In this document: positions 39,501 to 54,500 of the stretch, piece by piece
Position numbering within the stretch: the stretch's first letter is position 1
How the letters are laid out: each line of letters begins with the position of its first letter
Assembly (NCBI GenBank): GCA_963971305.1
Contig: OZ020303.1
Coordinates: forward strand, 59,830,867-59,894,866
Direction of reading: 5' to 3'
DNA: 64,000 bases
Origin: Arcuatula senhousia
Lineage: Eukaryota; Mollusca; Bivalvia; Mytilida; Mytilidae
The notes under the pieces: model-generated
What the model was told of the DNA's origin: nothing
The model's input: only the letters and a program-made list of their open reading frames with translations
Database searches by the model: none
Made by a program: the position numbers and the translations under genes

Positions 39501-42500
39501 ATGAAAACTATTGGACACAGATGCCCTATATACATGATATAGGGCCTTAAACAGAAAGTAAGGATCTGTTGGGTCTGAAAATCTTTCAGGACATAATTAC
39601 TTTGTCATATGAAAACACCCTGTCAAATTATTTTTAGGGTTGTTGCAATAATACCTTCCATATTCTATTTATGTAACAATTGAACGTTTAACCAATGACA
39701 AACGTTTAAATACCTGGGCACGTAAGACATTTTACTACAACTTTTATTAAATGTCACTTCATAACAAACATGTTTCTAGTTACGACCTAAAATTGTCCAG
39801 TCACAAACTTGATTCACGCGGTATGCACTACTATTGGTTGACAATGTTGCTCATTTAAGGTAGCACATGTAAAATTTATTATGACATTGATTGGTTCGTA
39901 ATGAGCGAAGTGGCTTACATATGGAAGGATTTATTAAAATGACTCTATGTACTGTTTCTGGAAAAAGCATGCATTTGACTATTAAATGCCCTATGAGTCA
40001 TCATGGAGGCATAAAAATGCTTTCAGCATGTTCATATACTGCATTAAAATAATTGTTTACATTTCAGAGATAGGGGAAAAAAATTATCAAGACTGGAAAA
40101 AAAAATGTCAAAGAGAACATCTTAAGTGCCAATCTTGTAAAAAATACTCCAATCTTACAGGCAACACAAAATGGACCATTTCCTCCAAACTGCCTCATTT
40201 TCAATTCATGCACAATAGGAAATTGCTATGAAACCCCTTGTCCAAATATAGTAAACAGTTTTGCCACTTCTCCTTACATTTACAAATTGACTTTTTGATT
40301 AAATTCCGAAAGAAAAGTTGATGTAAATTGATTATCAGCCTTGTTAATGAAATTAGATGATATTGGATTTGTTAATTACAATTTACTGCAAAGGAAATTC
40401 GAATGAATATAACTACAAAACAGATGTGAAAGGTTTTACATAATTTAAACACCTAATTTGCTCTTTGGCAAAGTATCTCAGCTGTGTCAGAATTTTTCAC
40501 ATTTTGCTCAAGGTTAGTATTTGCTAGTCCAACAGTTCACTGTGTAAACTAAATTTAGTTATAAATGGAGAAAACATCTGAAATCAACTCCTATGAAGAA
40601 CTATACCCCAACTCGTAAGAGAGGTATCAGGTTATGTTGCAAACACATTGTCTGTCTGTTGTTTAAACTTATCTTTCAGATTGAATGTCTTTTACCAAGG
40701 GGATCTATTTTAAAGTTGGTACACAGCTATAGGAAGGTGAGATGTACTGTGCCTTCCTTTTTTTTAGACCATTCAGCCATCTACTATCTGTTTTTTTTTT
40801 AAATTGTTGTGTTGGGGAATGCATACAATAAGCAATCTCAGAGCAACCCCTGTTTAATTTGCTTTCTTACTAATAATGATCTCTGAATTTAAAGTTGAGA
40901 TCTGCTGCCAAAAAAGTTAACAATATTATTACCAAAATACAAATACCAAAATGGGTCTAAAACGGGTAATTAGGTTATGCTGTGTTATGTATATTTTAAG
41001 GAGTAACCTCTCATCAGCAGCATTTGAAAAAAAAAACAATTGGAAGGTCATAAACTGAAAGTTTCCAAAACCAAAGAATTTCTAAAATGAAAGCCCAATC
41101 CAGCACCAAGAATATCAACCATGTGCAGTACAAGGAAAAAAAACCTGGTGTGTTAAACAATTATGAATTATATAAATATATTTGATTAATGATTTGGTTA
41201 TCAAAAATTTGTTCTTAGCTGCAATCAAATATATAGCTATTTCTAAAGACAAGACAAGTATGTTTATTTTTTTAAATATTAAATATAAAACCCTTATATA
41301 ATTTCAATGACATCAAACATAAGGACCACATCTGGCTATTTTCTCTTTTTAGAAGTGCCTCGTGTTCACAATCATCATAAAAGGGACATATTAGCGACTT
41401 TAGATCTATTGAAATCATATTCTGTAGTAATTTATATCACCTTTGGTGACAATATCTTGTCTTTGGTGCAATTTAATATCTTTAATAAAAGGAAAAGATA
41501 AACTTGGCTTGAAATTGATTTTATTCTCATTGCTCTCAAAACATTTTTTATCTGATTTTGAATTGTATGATAATTTTATCCTTATTTAGGTAAGGTATTT
41601 GATTTAAAAGAAATACAAATTTAGCACAGTAAAAACAACAATAAACTGTGTAACTAGGTTTTCTATCAGGCATGGATCCAGAATCCTTTTTTTTTTTTTT
41701 TTTAATTTCAGAGGACAAAACGGGGGGGGGATGCTCCAGACCAATTTTGTTGACAATTAACACAATAACAAGGTTTCAAAGAAGAGGGAAGAATACCCCT
41801 TCCAGAAATCCCACTCAATAAGGATGAAACACACATTCTAAGACACATTAAAGCAATTTGCCTTTAATGTTAGTCTGGAAGTTCAAATCAGACTTCAGAG
41901 CCAAACTTTTCTACTTAAAATGTTACATAACCAATTGAAAAACATGTACAGTTTTCAAGGTAATTAAAGAAAGTAAAGTTGATTGCCAAAAGTTTTATAG
42001 AGAATGAATCCATACTTTGAAAAATAATATTTGCACCTGAAACAGATAAACAGTTTCATTCATTAGGCAACCCTAATTAATTTACAATATGGAAAACTTT
42101 CAACTTCAATGCCAAAATACATGCATTTTGATATTGTGAAAGAGTATTTTAACTATTAAGGATTCATTCCAAAATTTATACAATCTGTAATAAGGGAGAG
42201 GCTGTGCCAATAAATCTTGTTTCAACCCCCAACTTTTCATACACGTACATGCCTGTCCTAAGACAGAAAAGCTTACGCTTGTACTTGTTACTTTATAACA
42301 GCGGTTCAGGGTTTCCCCAGAAGCAGATCTTTCATTGCTAAGGAATGGTTTTGAATAATATATGCATTTTAATTTTGATTTTAAAAACATCAGACTATTG
42401 ATGGTTATGCACTTAATGTATTTCACTCAATTATTCAGGTACACATCATGTTATTTCTGCAAGATCCTTACAACCATGCACCTAGAATAACACGCTTAGG

Positions 42501-45500
42501 TTAACAAGACGGTAATCCTAAAATCCAAATTTGTTTGCATGAACAATTATCTCAATAGGAACTAGACAGCTTGATGAAAAGTCCTAAGTACAATTCTGTC
42601 ACCGGATTATTCTGTCTGAACAACATAAGCAGATTATGGCACCGCAACACAATATAAGCTCCCTAGAGCTGAGAAAAATACCTTAGACCTATCATGTCAT
42701 GTGTTAAACATCCAATTAGGCAAAAAATTAACCATCATTGCTAGGTAAAAATGGCTTTGTCAAAGACCAGATCTTGTATTGAATACAAAATACATATATT
42801 ACGACATTATAAAGTCACAAGTCAGATTGTCATCCAGTCTAGAATTAGGACACTGGAATATGTCAAATGTTACATCAGTTTTCCTTGTCGGATTATCATA
42901 TAAATTAGATGGTCATGATTCCTTCAGGACTCAAAATGTACAATTGCCTTTGAAAATATGTTTGTTTTCTGAGGTGAAGAGGGATTTTGTTTTATTTACT
43001 TGTCAACTATATAAATAAGACTTAAGATACTTAGCTAATAATGCTTTGCTATTGACATATATGCAGTAGTTATTTAGGTATAGACAGGTCCTCTTCTCTC
43101 TGAGTGAGCCAATTAATTTGATTATTATCACTTAAAAATTGGAAACACAATTCATAGTACATGCATAAAAGAAAAACAATAATCAAAAACTTGTATTCTT
43201 CTCCTTTTTCATGATCTATAAGTGTTTCAAATATATAATTTGTAATTATCAAGAAATTGAAAATTTCATCCAAGGAAAACTAATTTAATATAGAATTTTG
43301 CCATTACATAGGTTATCATAGAAGAAGTGTAGATGTAATTTAGAAAGATTTGTCAAGCTTAAATGCACATATTAACCCACAAATAGCTCCAATCGTGTCA
43401 ACAAATTGACAAAAAATACATTTAAAAACTAGATTGATATTCAGTATTTTTTGTGTTTCCGTGTTATACATGTTGCCTGTTTTTTGTCCCTTTCTTGTTG
43501 GTGTATTCTGGTTTTGTCTTTGCCCTTTCAGACTTTTGACATTTGGATGCCCCATTGGAACTTCTGCTTCTTACAAACAATTTGCTTGAAAAAAGACTGA
43601 ATATTTTGCTACCAAATACTTGAATTATAACTATTAATCACAGTCTCTCAATCTGATCAACTGGTTTTTTCTATGTACCTGAATTCAATATTTCCATGTT
43701 TCTTGACACCATGGCTCCATTTTTTACCAATTTTGAGATCACCACCAAGGATATGTTCCCATAAATACTGTCCTGAAAATAGAAAAAAAAACAAAAGATT
43801 GTTAGATAAGTAATTCATAAGTCATTTGTGGATGAAAAATTTAGGCTATTATAATTTTGTCACAAGGTATCTATGGCATTGAGGCTAAAATTTTTGTCAC
43901 ATGGTATCAATGACATTGAGGCTCTTTTTTTTTGGTCACATGATATCTATGACATTGAGGCTTATTGTTTTGTCACACTGTATATATGACATTGAGGCTC
44001 TTTTTGTCACATGATATCTATGAAACTGGACTTTTTGTTTTGTCACATGGTATCAATGACATTGAGGCTCTTTTTGTCACATGGTATCTATGACATTGAA
44101 GCTCTTTTTGTCATATGATATCTGTGAAATTGATGCTCTTTTTTTGTCACATTGTATCTATGAAATTGATGCTCTCCGTCACATTGTATCTATGAAATTG
44201 ATGCTCTCTTTGTCACATGATATCTATGAAATTGAGGCTCTTTTTTGTCACATGATATCTGTGACATTGATGATCTTTTTTGTCACATTTTATCTATGAA
44301 ATGGAGGAAATTGGTTTGTCACATGTTATCTATGACATTGAGGCTAATTATTTTGTCACATGGAATCTATGACATTGAGGCTAATTATTTTGTCACATGG
44401 TATTATGACATTGAGGCTTCTTGATTTATCACATGGTATCTATGACATCGATGCTAATTGTTTTGTCACATGATATAGATCTATAAGATTGAGTCTCTTT
44501 TTTGTCACATGATATCTGTGACATTGATGCTCTTTTTTGTCACATTGTCTCTATGTTATTGAGGAAATTGTTTTGTCACATGTTATCTATGGCATTGAGG
44601 CTTATTATTTTGTCACATGGTATCTATGACAAAAAGGGGTTCTTTTTTAATCACATGGTATCTATGACATTGAGGCTAATTATTTTGTCTTATGGTATCT
44701 ATGACATTGATGCTAATTATTTTGTCACATGGTATCTATGATATTGAGGCTTATTGTTTTAACACATGGTATCTTTGACATTGAGGCTAATTGTATTGTC
44801 ATATGGTATCTATGACATCGAGGCTCTTTTTGTCACATGATATCAATGAAATTAAGGCTCTTTTTTTGTCACAGGATATCTGTGACTTTGATGCTCTTTT
44901 TTGTGTCACATTGTATCTATGAAATTGAGGAAATCGTTTTGTCACAGGTAATCTATGGCATTGAAGCTAAATATTTGGTCACATGGTATCTATGGCATTG
45001 AGGCTAATTATTTTGTCACATGGTTTCTATGAAATGATGCTATTTTTTTTTGTCACATGGTATCTATGACAAAAATGGGTTCTTTTTTTGTCACATGGTA
45101 TCTATGACATTGAGGCTTATTGTTTTATCAAATGGTATCCATTACATCTAGGCTTATTGTTTTATCACATGGTATCTATGACATTGGGGATATTGTTTTA
45201 TCACATGCAATGCATCAATGACAATGATCCTCGTTTTTTGTCACATGGTATCTATGACATTGAGGCTCTTTTTTGTCACATGGACAGCCCTGTCATAATG
45301 AATGCAGTGGTTGTCAGGCTATAATACGGAAAACCTGATCACAAACCATAGCGGTGCACCATGTCAGGGGAAAATAGTATCTCTGACATTGAGGTTAATT
45401 ATTTATCACATGGTATCTATGACAGTGAGGCATATTGTTTTATTTCGTGATATCTATGAAATTGAGGATTTGTTTTGTCACATGATATCCATGACATTGA

Positions 45501-48500
45501 AGCTCTTTTTGTCATACGGTATCTATGATACTGAGGCTCTTTTTGTCACATGGTATCTATGACATTGATGCTTTTTTTTGTCACATGGTTTCTATGTTAT
45601 TGATGCTCTTTTTTGTCACATGGTATCTATGTCCTTGATGCTCTTTTTTGTCACATGGTATCTATGTCATTGATGCTCTTTGTTGTCATATGGTATTTAT
45701 GACATTCAGGCTTATTATTTTGTCAAATGGTATCTATGACACCAAGTAAGCAATAGAAGAGGGTCTTAATTATATGAGGATAAGACCATTTGCTAAACTA
45801 AAACACAAACCCTGTACTTGATATCTATTTGACATGTTGTTCAGAGAAATATGTACAGCTATATGAAATAATAATAAGGGGAAAACAAAACTTATTCCAG
45901 TCTATTAGAGTGAAATGAGTAACACAGTTTTTATATTTATCAGGAAGAAACTCTAATTTAAATGATAAGGGTGTTTGAACACTAAAACGAAATTAACACA
46001 CAGTCATTTCAAGATAGAGTTTGTCCAAAATGCCCCAGCTTTAGCAGCTTTTCGTTAAAGAAAGTACCCAGATTTGCCTTACCAGGAATTTATTAAGATA
46101 TTAAAGGATTAAAGTTTTAGTGTAAATACACAGCACCAAACTCTGAGCCTATACAACATACAATTCACAAATTCATAACTGAAATTAATGATAATCATTA
46201 CTGATATTAGTAATAAACATGTAATTCTATCTCATTAATATAGCTATGAATATAACTGTAATTTACTTAACCACATGAAATTGAGAACATATGATAAGGT
46301 TCAATGAACTGAGCTGAAATTCTAAAGTTTGTCTTAGCATACATAGCAAGCAAAAGCGCATAAACTAAATTAACTTTGGGCTATAACATAAATACCACCC
46401 CAACATGTTACATTAACCCAAATAATAATCATAAAATAGACTGGATTGTGTGAAAAGATATGAAAACAAGATGAAAACCCCTTTACCCTTGCCAGATGAA
46501 GACACGACCCAATGTTAGGGATGAAAACCCCCAAATATCAAATTAATCAAAATCTTAAATAACATTCTAGAATACTGTGAAAAAGTTTTGTTCAAATTCT
46601 ACACTGCGGTAGCAATTTTCATTGTTTTCAAGGGTGAAATTTTATTGATTTCTATACTGACTACTTAACATGTCCTTCTAGCATCATGTGCAAAGAAGAT
46701 TATAAATCCAATTCATTGTCATTTTGAGGAACCATGAAAATACTGAATCCATGATAAGCTGTGACGAAGAACACCAACTCACTGAGTTGTAGATACTGTA
46801 ATGTGTGTTATTAGAAGCCTCAGTTGCTATATTATACAATGGCACTTCAAAAACTGCCATGCAGCTCAACTAAAAAACCAATGTTACATGTAACTTCTTT
46901 TCATTGAACATTTTTTCCATTACACTTATGAGGCAAAATGAACAATTTTTGGATAGTCTCAGCTTAAACCAAATTTTCTAATCTTGCAAAGATGTCAAAT
47001 TTGGCAGTAAATCAAGATTTTCTTATCATATAAAATTAATCCATAAATCTTTTGATAAAATGACAATCTTTAAAACACATTGATGAATTACTAATTATCT
47101 TGGTTAGATGTATCTAGATGACCCAAGGAATCAATTAATCAATCTTGCCAACCAAAAACATGATAAAATCCAAAATAAACGGAAATATTCAATAAGAAAA
47201 GGAAATTCTCAACTTTATTCTTGATTACCGGAGGGCTCCGTGATTGACAGAGGGCAACAATTGAAAAAATTATCATCTCCCTATTTTCAAATTTCATTAG
47301 ATAGCTGTCGTTTCTGAATTAGCAATTGCCATTTTTCCTTGTACAACATTGTAGTGAGAATTAAGAACAAGAAAGATTTTTTCTCAATCAAGACGTAATT
47401 TAAGCGTCTACAGACAGATTACCAACCAAAATGAATTGTCTCCGTAATCACTGAAGTCCACTTATCGATCAATGTTCATCAATGTTTTGTACAAGTAATG
47501 CAATAAACCGAATTTACTTTCTAACTCATATCAACTTTCATCTTTTTTTTCTCTATATGCTAGCATTAAAAAAATTTACCTACAAGAACAACAACAGCTC
47601 TTGAAATTTCTGTACATGTACTATCTATCATTGCATATGTACCTTTATTTTATTTTATATGTTCAATTGTTAATTATAGGCATTATGTGACTTACATGTA
47701 ACAAAAGGAGTAGGGGCGATAAGGCCTGTTTTTGGCCTAAAATTTTAACGAAATCTCAACCTTTGAATACTGTTGTCAGATGCTGATAAAACATTTATTA
47801 GATGTCCAAAAATGAGAAACTCAATATATTTTTGAAGTTATAAATGATTGTTTTTGCGGGAAATACGAAATGAAAATGACCTTATTCAGAAAATCACCAA
47901 TTTACATCGATTTTCAGTAATTTTACGATACATTTTGGACTAGAAAAGTATCTCCGCACACAAGAAACAACAAAATATTTTTACAGTTTGTTAATATGGC
48001 TTATATAAACCTTCTCTCAAAGTATAAACTTGTTTCTTGTGTGCGGAGGATGATTTCTGGTCCAAAATATACATTAAAAACGACAAAATTTTCTCAATTT
48101 TTGTAATTTTTGCTAAAATCAATAGAATTATGACGTCATTATGACACTTCAATATAAATTTTTTAAATGTTTGGACATGTTTTCCTTTTAGGCAGAGTTA
48201 ACACTATATTCTGGCCAGAAATGGACACTTTTGCATAACCTTCATATTTTTAGGCAAAATAAGGGCCTTAACTCCTTTTAGCCTCCTTTCCTTGTATTTT
48301 TATGAGCTTAACAACCTGAATTGCTAAAAAATTACCAGTAGAATGAAAATAATTATTTCCCACATCTAGGGCATAGGAGAAGAAGCACTCCGATTAGGGA
48401 TCATCATATCACTAAAAGCTATGGAGGCTTTTGTAGATCTGAACTTAAGCTGAACATTTCAGCAATCAAAAAGTATTCTTTTCATAAATGATAAGAGGAC

Positions 48501-51500
48501 AAATTTTTAACATTAATATTGACCAAAATTTCAGCTCCTGAGCAAAATTTTATCTATCATTGCATATGTACCTATATTTTATTTTATATGTCCAATTGTT
48601 AATTATAGGCATTATGTGACTTAACAAAATTTTAGCCTCCTTTCCTTGTATTTTTATAAGCTTAACAACCTGAATTGCTAAAAAATTACCAGTAGAATGA
48701 AAATAATTATTTCCCACATCTAGGGCATAGGAGAAGAAGCACTCCGATTAGGGATCATCATATAACTAACAGCTATGGAGGCTTTTGTAGATCTGAACTT
48801 AAGTTGAACATTTCAGCAATCAAAAAGTATTCTTTCCATAAATAAATAAGAGGACAAATTTTTAACATTAATATTGACCAAAACTTCAGCTCCTGAGCAA
48901 AAGGAGTAGAGCCACGAAGGCCCCAAATCGGCCCAAAAATTCAACTTTGATATACTTCCTTGTAATTGCTTCCTTGATGTTCATTAGACTTCATATTTTA
49001 TAAATTGCAATATCTTTTGGTTTGATTGTTTATTAACAAGGAGGACAGTGAGCTCAAAATCAGTCTATATTGTACAAAATCTGTTTTTTTGGCATTTTTC
49101 ATTGATTTTCATGTATAAATCTGTGAAAACGAAAATGGCCACACCCGTCGACCAAAATTATTTTGTGATAGGAATGTGTATTTTGATGTTATAAAATGAT
49201 TATCAAAAAATTACGATGGTCGACGAATGTGGCCAATACTAATTTTGACAAAATATGACGAGAAAACAGTGAAACTAGGCGAAAAATTAAGAATTGTATA
49301 ATTTATGGCCTGTTTGAAATGCCAAGGCTAGATCTGTGATGTAGATATTTTGATAAATATTACATATATGAAAAGTTCAGTTATGCCTTAACTCATTTTG
49401 GCTAAATTTACAAAGAGTTGAAGTAGTTTGAAAATAAGTAAAAATACCGGGCCGATTTGAGGCATTCGTGGCTCTACTCCTTTGTCGTAATCAAAACAGA
49501 CTTAAGACCTTACTGTAATAAATTGTGTATGACATCATGTAGTACAACTTGAATTCTCAAATTCTTTGGTAGGTTTTCTATCTTCACAATTGCAGACAAT
49601 ATAAGCAAATTACTGCAGTAACTAATAAAGGCATCATATAATGAGGCTAAATATTTGAGTTTTGTATCTAATTGATAGACAGAGAATTTGTGAATCAATA
49701 GAATGTCCCAATGATTAATGACAATTTTATCAAGTTTGACAGAGTGATTCCAAGAAGTACAAATGTATCAGGATGCTCACTTAGTATCAGTCACCTTGTA
49801 TTTTAGAGAAAATATAGAGATCAAAGTAATATTGATATCAAGTACTCTCAGTTTAATATTGCAGAACCTTAAAATTTCAAAGGGCCTACCAGTACTTACA
49901 TTTATGCCTCTTGTAGACGACCCTTAAATTTTCTCTGATGAACTTTTTACCCAAAACCCCAAAAAGTTCTTGACCTTTGATCTTACATTTTAATTTGAAT
50001 CCCTACCCTAGATACCCTTTCATTTTTTATAGCTTACAAGAGGATCCTATTATGGTCTTAGAAAGAAACAAAAACATTTCTCTCTCTCTCAAATATTATT
50101 CAATATAATAAATCTTAACCAATAAAGTAATACTATAATCTTCATTTTGAAGAAAAAAGACGTATGTAAATAATAATCAAAGAAGGGACATATACAAAGG
50201 ACAGACAAGAGCAAATCATAGTTAGAATACCAGTACTGTATACATGTACATAGTTGAGCCATGAAAATTAACTTTATAGCAAAGGAGTAGGTGAGATAAG
50301 GCCCTAATTAAGCCTCAAAATATGAAGGTTATGCAAAAGTGTCCATTTCTTGCATGAATATAGTGTAAACTCTGCCTCAAAGGAAAACATGTCCATACAT
50401 TTTAAAATGTCATATTGAAGCGTCCTAATGATGACATAATTATAGTGAGTTGGGCAAAAATAACAGAATTGGAGAAATCTTGGTCATTCTTAATTTAAAT
50501 TTTGGACCAGAAAAACATCGTCGAACATGGGAAACAAGTTCATACGTTTAGAAAAGGTGTATTCAAGCCATATTAACAATCTTTAAAAATATTTGGTCGT
50601 TTCTTGTGTGAGGAGATACTTTTCTAGTCCAAAATGTATCGTAAAAATATTGAAAATTGGTGTAAATTGGCGATTTTATGAATGAAGGTCAGTTTCATTT
50701 CATATTTCCCCAAAAACAATCGTTTAAAAATTCAAAAATATATTTAGTTTCTCATTTTTTGACATTATTGATTTCTGTAATATATGAAAGTGAATGCTGG
50801 AGGGTAACCAAAGCAGATATGAGATCTCTATCAAGTTTCCATCCTAAGTGCTTATGTCAAACTTGCAAAATAATCTGGCCAAACACCATATCAAATTCAA
50901 ATTTATTGAAAATGACAGATTCCAAATGCATAGTTGACGAGATCACTCAAAGAAAGTTTAGATGGCTTGGACATGTTCTCAGAATGGAGGGGAAATGCTT
51001 AACCAAAGAAGCATTAAGATGGACACCCCAAGGGAAAAGACCTCACGGAAGGCCGAAAATAACATTGCAACGTACAGTGGAAGCTGAACTAAAAGATCTG
51101 CACATGACTTGGGGAGAGGCTGAGGCCAGGGCAAAGAACAGGAACGATTGGCGCAATCTTGTATTGACCTTATGCTCCACTGGGAGCGAAGAAGATAGGT
51201 AGGTAGGTCATTTTTTGACATCTAATAAATTTTTTATCAGCATCTGACAAAAGTTTTCAAAGATTGAGATTTTGGTAAAATTTAAGGCCAAAAACAAGCC
51301 TCATATCGCCCCTACTCCTTTTCATCAAGCCAAATTTCATTTGAAAAGATCAAAATATAGACTGACATAGCTTCTTTCCCTTATTTAAATTAAGTTTTAT
51401 GGCAGATAATTTCATTTTAAAAGGACTGATCACCTTAGACAAATCAAGAGCAAACGAAAATATGTCTTAGACTTTATAAAACTCTCACTAACACAATTAC

Positions 51501-54500
51501 TTGACAATATTAAGACTTTGTCTATTTGTCTGTTGGTAAATAATCAATGTTTTGTCTGTTGGTATAAACATTTAATGTTGACAGAAAACACATCACAAGG
51601 ACCAATCCACTATACACCTCCTTGATTGCCTTAGACAAAACATTAATTCCAAAAATGTAAATTGTAGCATGGACTGGGAAACAATTTGATAAAAACGTTA
51701 GTGCTCAGACTTGTTGATATGCTGTAAAAGCCTTTCATACATTTGGAAGACAAATATTTCATAAAAAACAGAAGCTATTATAAAAATTTTTCTTGAAATT
51801 CATTAAATAGATTGGAAATATATATTCAGTCTCAAAAGACCTCTGGGCAATGTCAAATAATAGCTGCTCAAATGTGGCATTATCTGCAAACTGAAACCTT
51901 GAAGTTCCATTGGTTAATTTGTCCTTGACATTTGTTGTGTGTGTTTTGGTGTCCTCCAGTAAAATGATAATAATTTCTAAAGTAATATGACAAGTCAACT
52001 AACAAACTTCGCATAATCTATAACAGAAAATATAGACATCATGATTGTCTCATTTCTATTAAACACTTCACCAATAAAATCTTAAGCTGGCATATTATCA
52101 TATTATTTGCATATTGAATGTGACCTTGACCTTTGACAAATGACTGCAAAATCAAAATGCATCCTTTCTATTTTGATGAACATGATAATCTATCAAGGCA
52201 GTCAAAATTGAAAACAAATTTTCAATTTTTCATTTTTTTTTAAATATTTGTTGTATTTTAAAACTCTTTTAACTTTTAAAATATTCAAGAACATTCCTGT
52301 GACCTTGACCTTCTTATCTACTTCTATGATTGTCATATCTTAAAAGGTTCAATATGTGTAATTTTCATTAAATCATTACATATAGTAAGCCTTTATTTTT
52401 TTTCAATTTGTGATGAATGAATTTATAAAACTTTAAGTCCAATGCTATTGCAAAATGCGCCAAACAATACACCAACTTATTAAAAGGTCATATAAATATC
52501 ATGCTTCCTTAATTATGAGCCCCTCTGGGAGTATAAAAACAAAATGCCAAAATTATACATTCAAATTCACATCCAAATGCCTTCTACCCTCATCAGAATT
52601 TTGTTCTAAATATAATCTTGACCTTTAATAGTTCCATATTACATTTCCAAAAGTGGATTAGAAGATGTTATTAAATTTTGTCCAGACACATAAACCAGAC
52701 AATAAATCACTTTTTCAGTAAGACCTGTCTCCTCAAAGAATAAAAATATAACCAAATTGTAAAGTTTGAAACATTTTTATGGCTAAACTAGGGTGCATCT
52801 ACACCTAAAGTTTTCCACTCTATACGTGTTTTTTTATAGTTTACCTTATAATATCAGAGCAGTTGATTTATTGCTTAATTTTAATACCATTGCATTTACA
52901 ATATAAATAAACTGTAAACACAGAGACATGTCTTGCCTGTCGCAACTGGACACAGTATAAAATGATACAAATGTTTAAAGTTACTACAGTACTGGCAATT
53001 ACTCATAATATTGATCTGTAACGGTGCAAATGAAGCTGTACATTAAATATCAATGGTTTACCATTACTTGTAAAATTTCAAAGTCAGTAGACCGTGACTG
53101 CAGGAGCATACAGATGAAATGCTTTGGAAATTGACCTGTACTAATGCTAATGCAAGTGCACATCAAATATCAATGGTGAACCATAACTGCATCATGTTAA
53201 ACAGACGTAAGAAAAGAGGTTAACCTCGGCCAAATCAGTGTAAAATTTCAAAGTCAGTAGACCGTGACTGCAGGAGCATACAGATGAAATGCTTTTGAAA
53301 TTGATCTGTAGTAATGTTAATGCAAGTGCACATCAAATATCAATGGTGAACCATAACTGCTTCATGGTAAACAGACATAAGAACTAGAGGCTCCCAGGAG
53401 CCTGAATCGCTCACCTGGTCCTTAAGGCATAATGGTCTCTTCTTTAATGGGTCAAGTCTCAACTTAGACACAACAGAGACTTTCCTGAGTCTAAATGAGC
53501 TGAACATTAAAGCAAGCCCCACCTTTTCTCTATCTGCAATAGTTTTTATTCAATAGGGCAAAAACACATGAAAAAACGCTATTTTTGACCTTAAAAGGAC
53601 CTTTACTCCTATAAGGGCTTATCTGACAACTTCATCCCTATTGAGACTTTTGTAAAGCTTAATGAGCTAAACATTTAAGCAAGCAACAGCTTTTCTCTAT
53701 CTGCAATAGTTTTCATTCTATAGGGCAAAAATATGAAAAACGCTATTTTTGACCTTAAAGGGCCATAACCCCTATTAGGGGTCATCTGACAGCTTCGACC
53801 CAATGGAGACTGTTGTAGAGCTTAATGAGCTCAACATTTAAGCAAGCAACACCTTTTCTCTATCTGCAATAGTTTTTATTCTTTAGGGCAAAAACATGAA
53901 AAAACGCTATTTTTTACCTCAAAAGGGCCATAACCCCTATTAGGGGTCAGCAGACAACTTCAACCCAATGGAGACTTTTGTAGAGCTTAATAAGCTGAAC
54001 ATTTTAGCAGGCAACAGTTTTTCTCTATCTGCAATAGTTTTCATTCTATAGGGCAAACAACATGAAAAAACGCTATTTTTGACCTTAAAAGGGCCATAAC
54101 CCCTATTAGGGGTCATCTGACAACTTCAACCCAATGGAGACTTTTGTAGAGCTTAATGAGCTGAACATTTTAGCAGGCAACAGCTTTTCTCTATCTGCAA
54201 TAGTTTTCATTCTATAGGGCTAAAACATGAAAACGCTATTTTTTACCATAAAAGGGCCATAACCCCTATAAGGGGTCATCTGACAGCTTCAACCCAATGG
54301 AGACTGTTGTAGAGCTTAATGAGCTCAACATTTAAGCAAGCAACACCTTTTCTCTATCTGCAATAGTTTTTATTCTTTAGGGCAAAAACATGAAAAAACG
54401 CTATTTTTGACCTCAAAAGGGCCATAACCCCTATTAGGGGTCATCAGACAACTTGGACCCAATGGAGACTTTTGTAGAGCTTAATGAGCTGAACATTTTA

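Larger units (their letters stand above)
39288..43678. other. Intron 3, copy B
   Basis: Shared with 4752-9031. Differences: an inverted-repeat insertion at 39636-39945, about 600 unassigned bases at 40690-41300, and loss of the stretch matching about 7935-8800. A fragment of the dispersed mussel repeat remains at 43430-43570. Confidence 0.65.

Noticed and set aside
41690..41735. A T-run followed by a G-run as a processed-pseudogene tail
   Set aside because: No retrocopy sequence precedes it and no target duplication is visible; it reads as an ordinary homopolymer.
50678..50790. The N-terminal part of the 174-codon frame at 50678-51202 as part of a LINE protein
   Set aside because: The LINE starts after the target duplication at 50753-50765. 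The upstream codons are foldback element sequence read through by chance.
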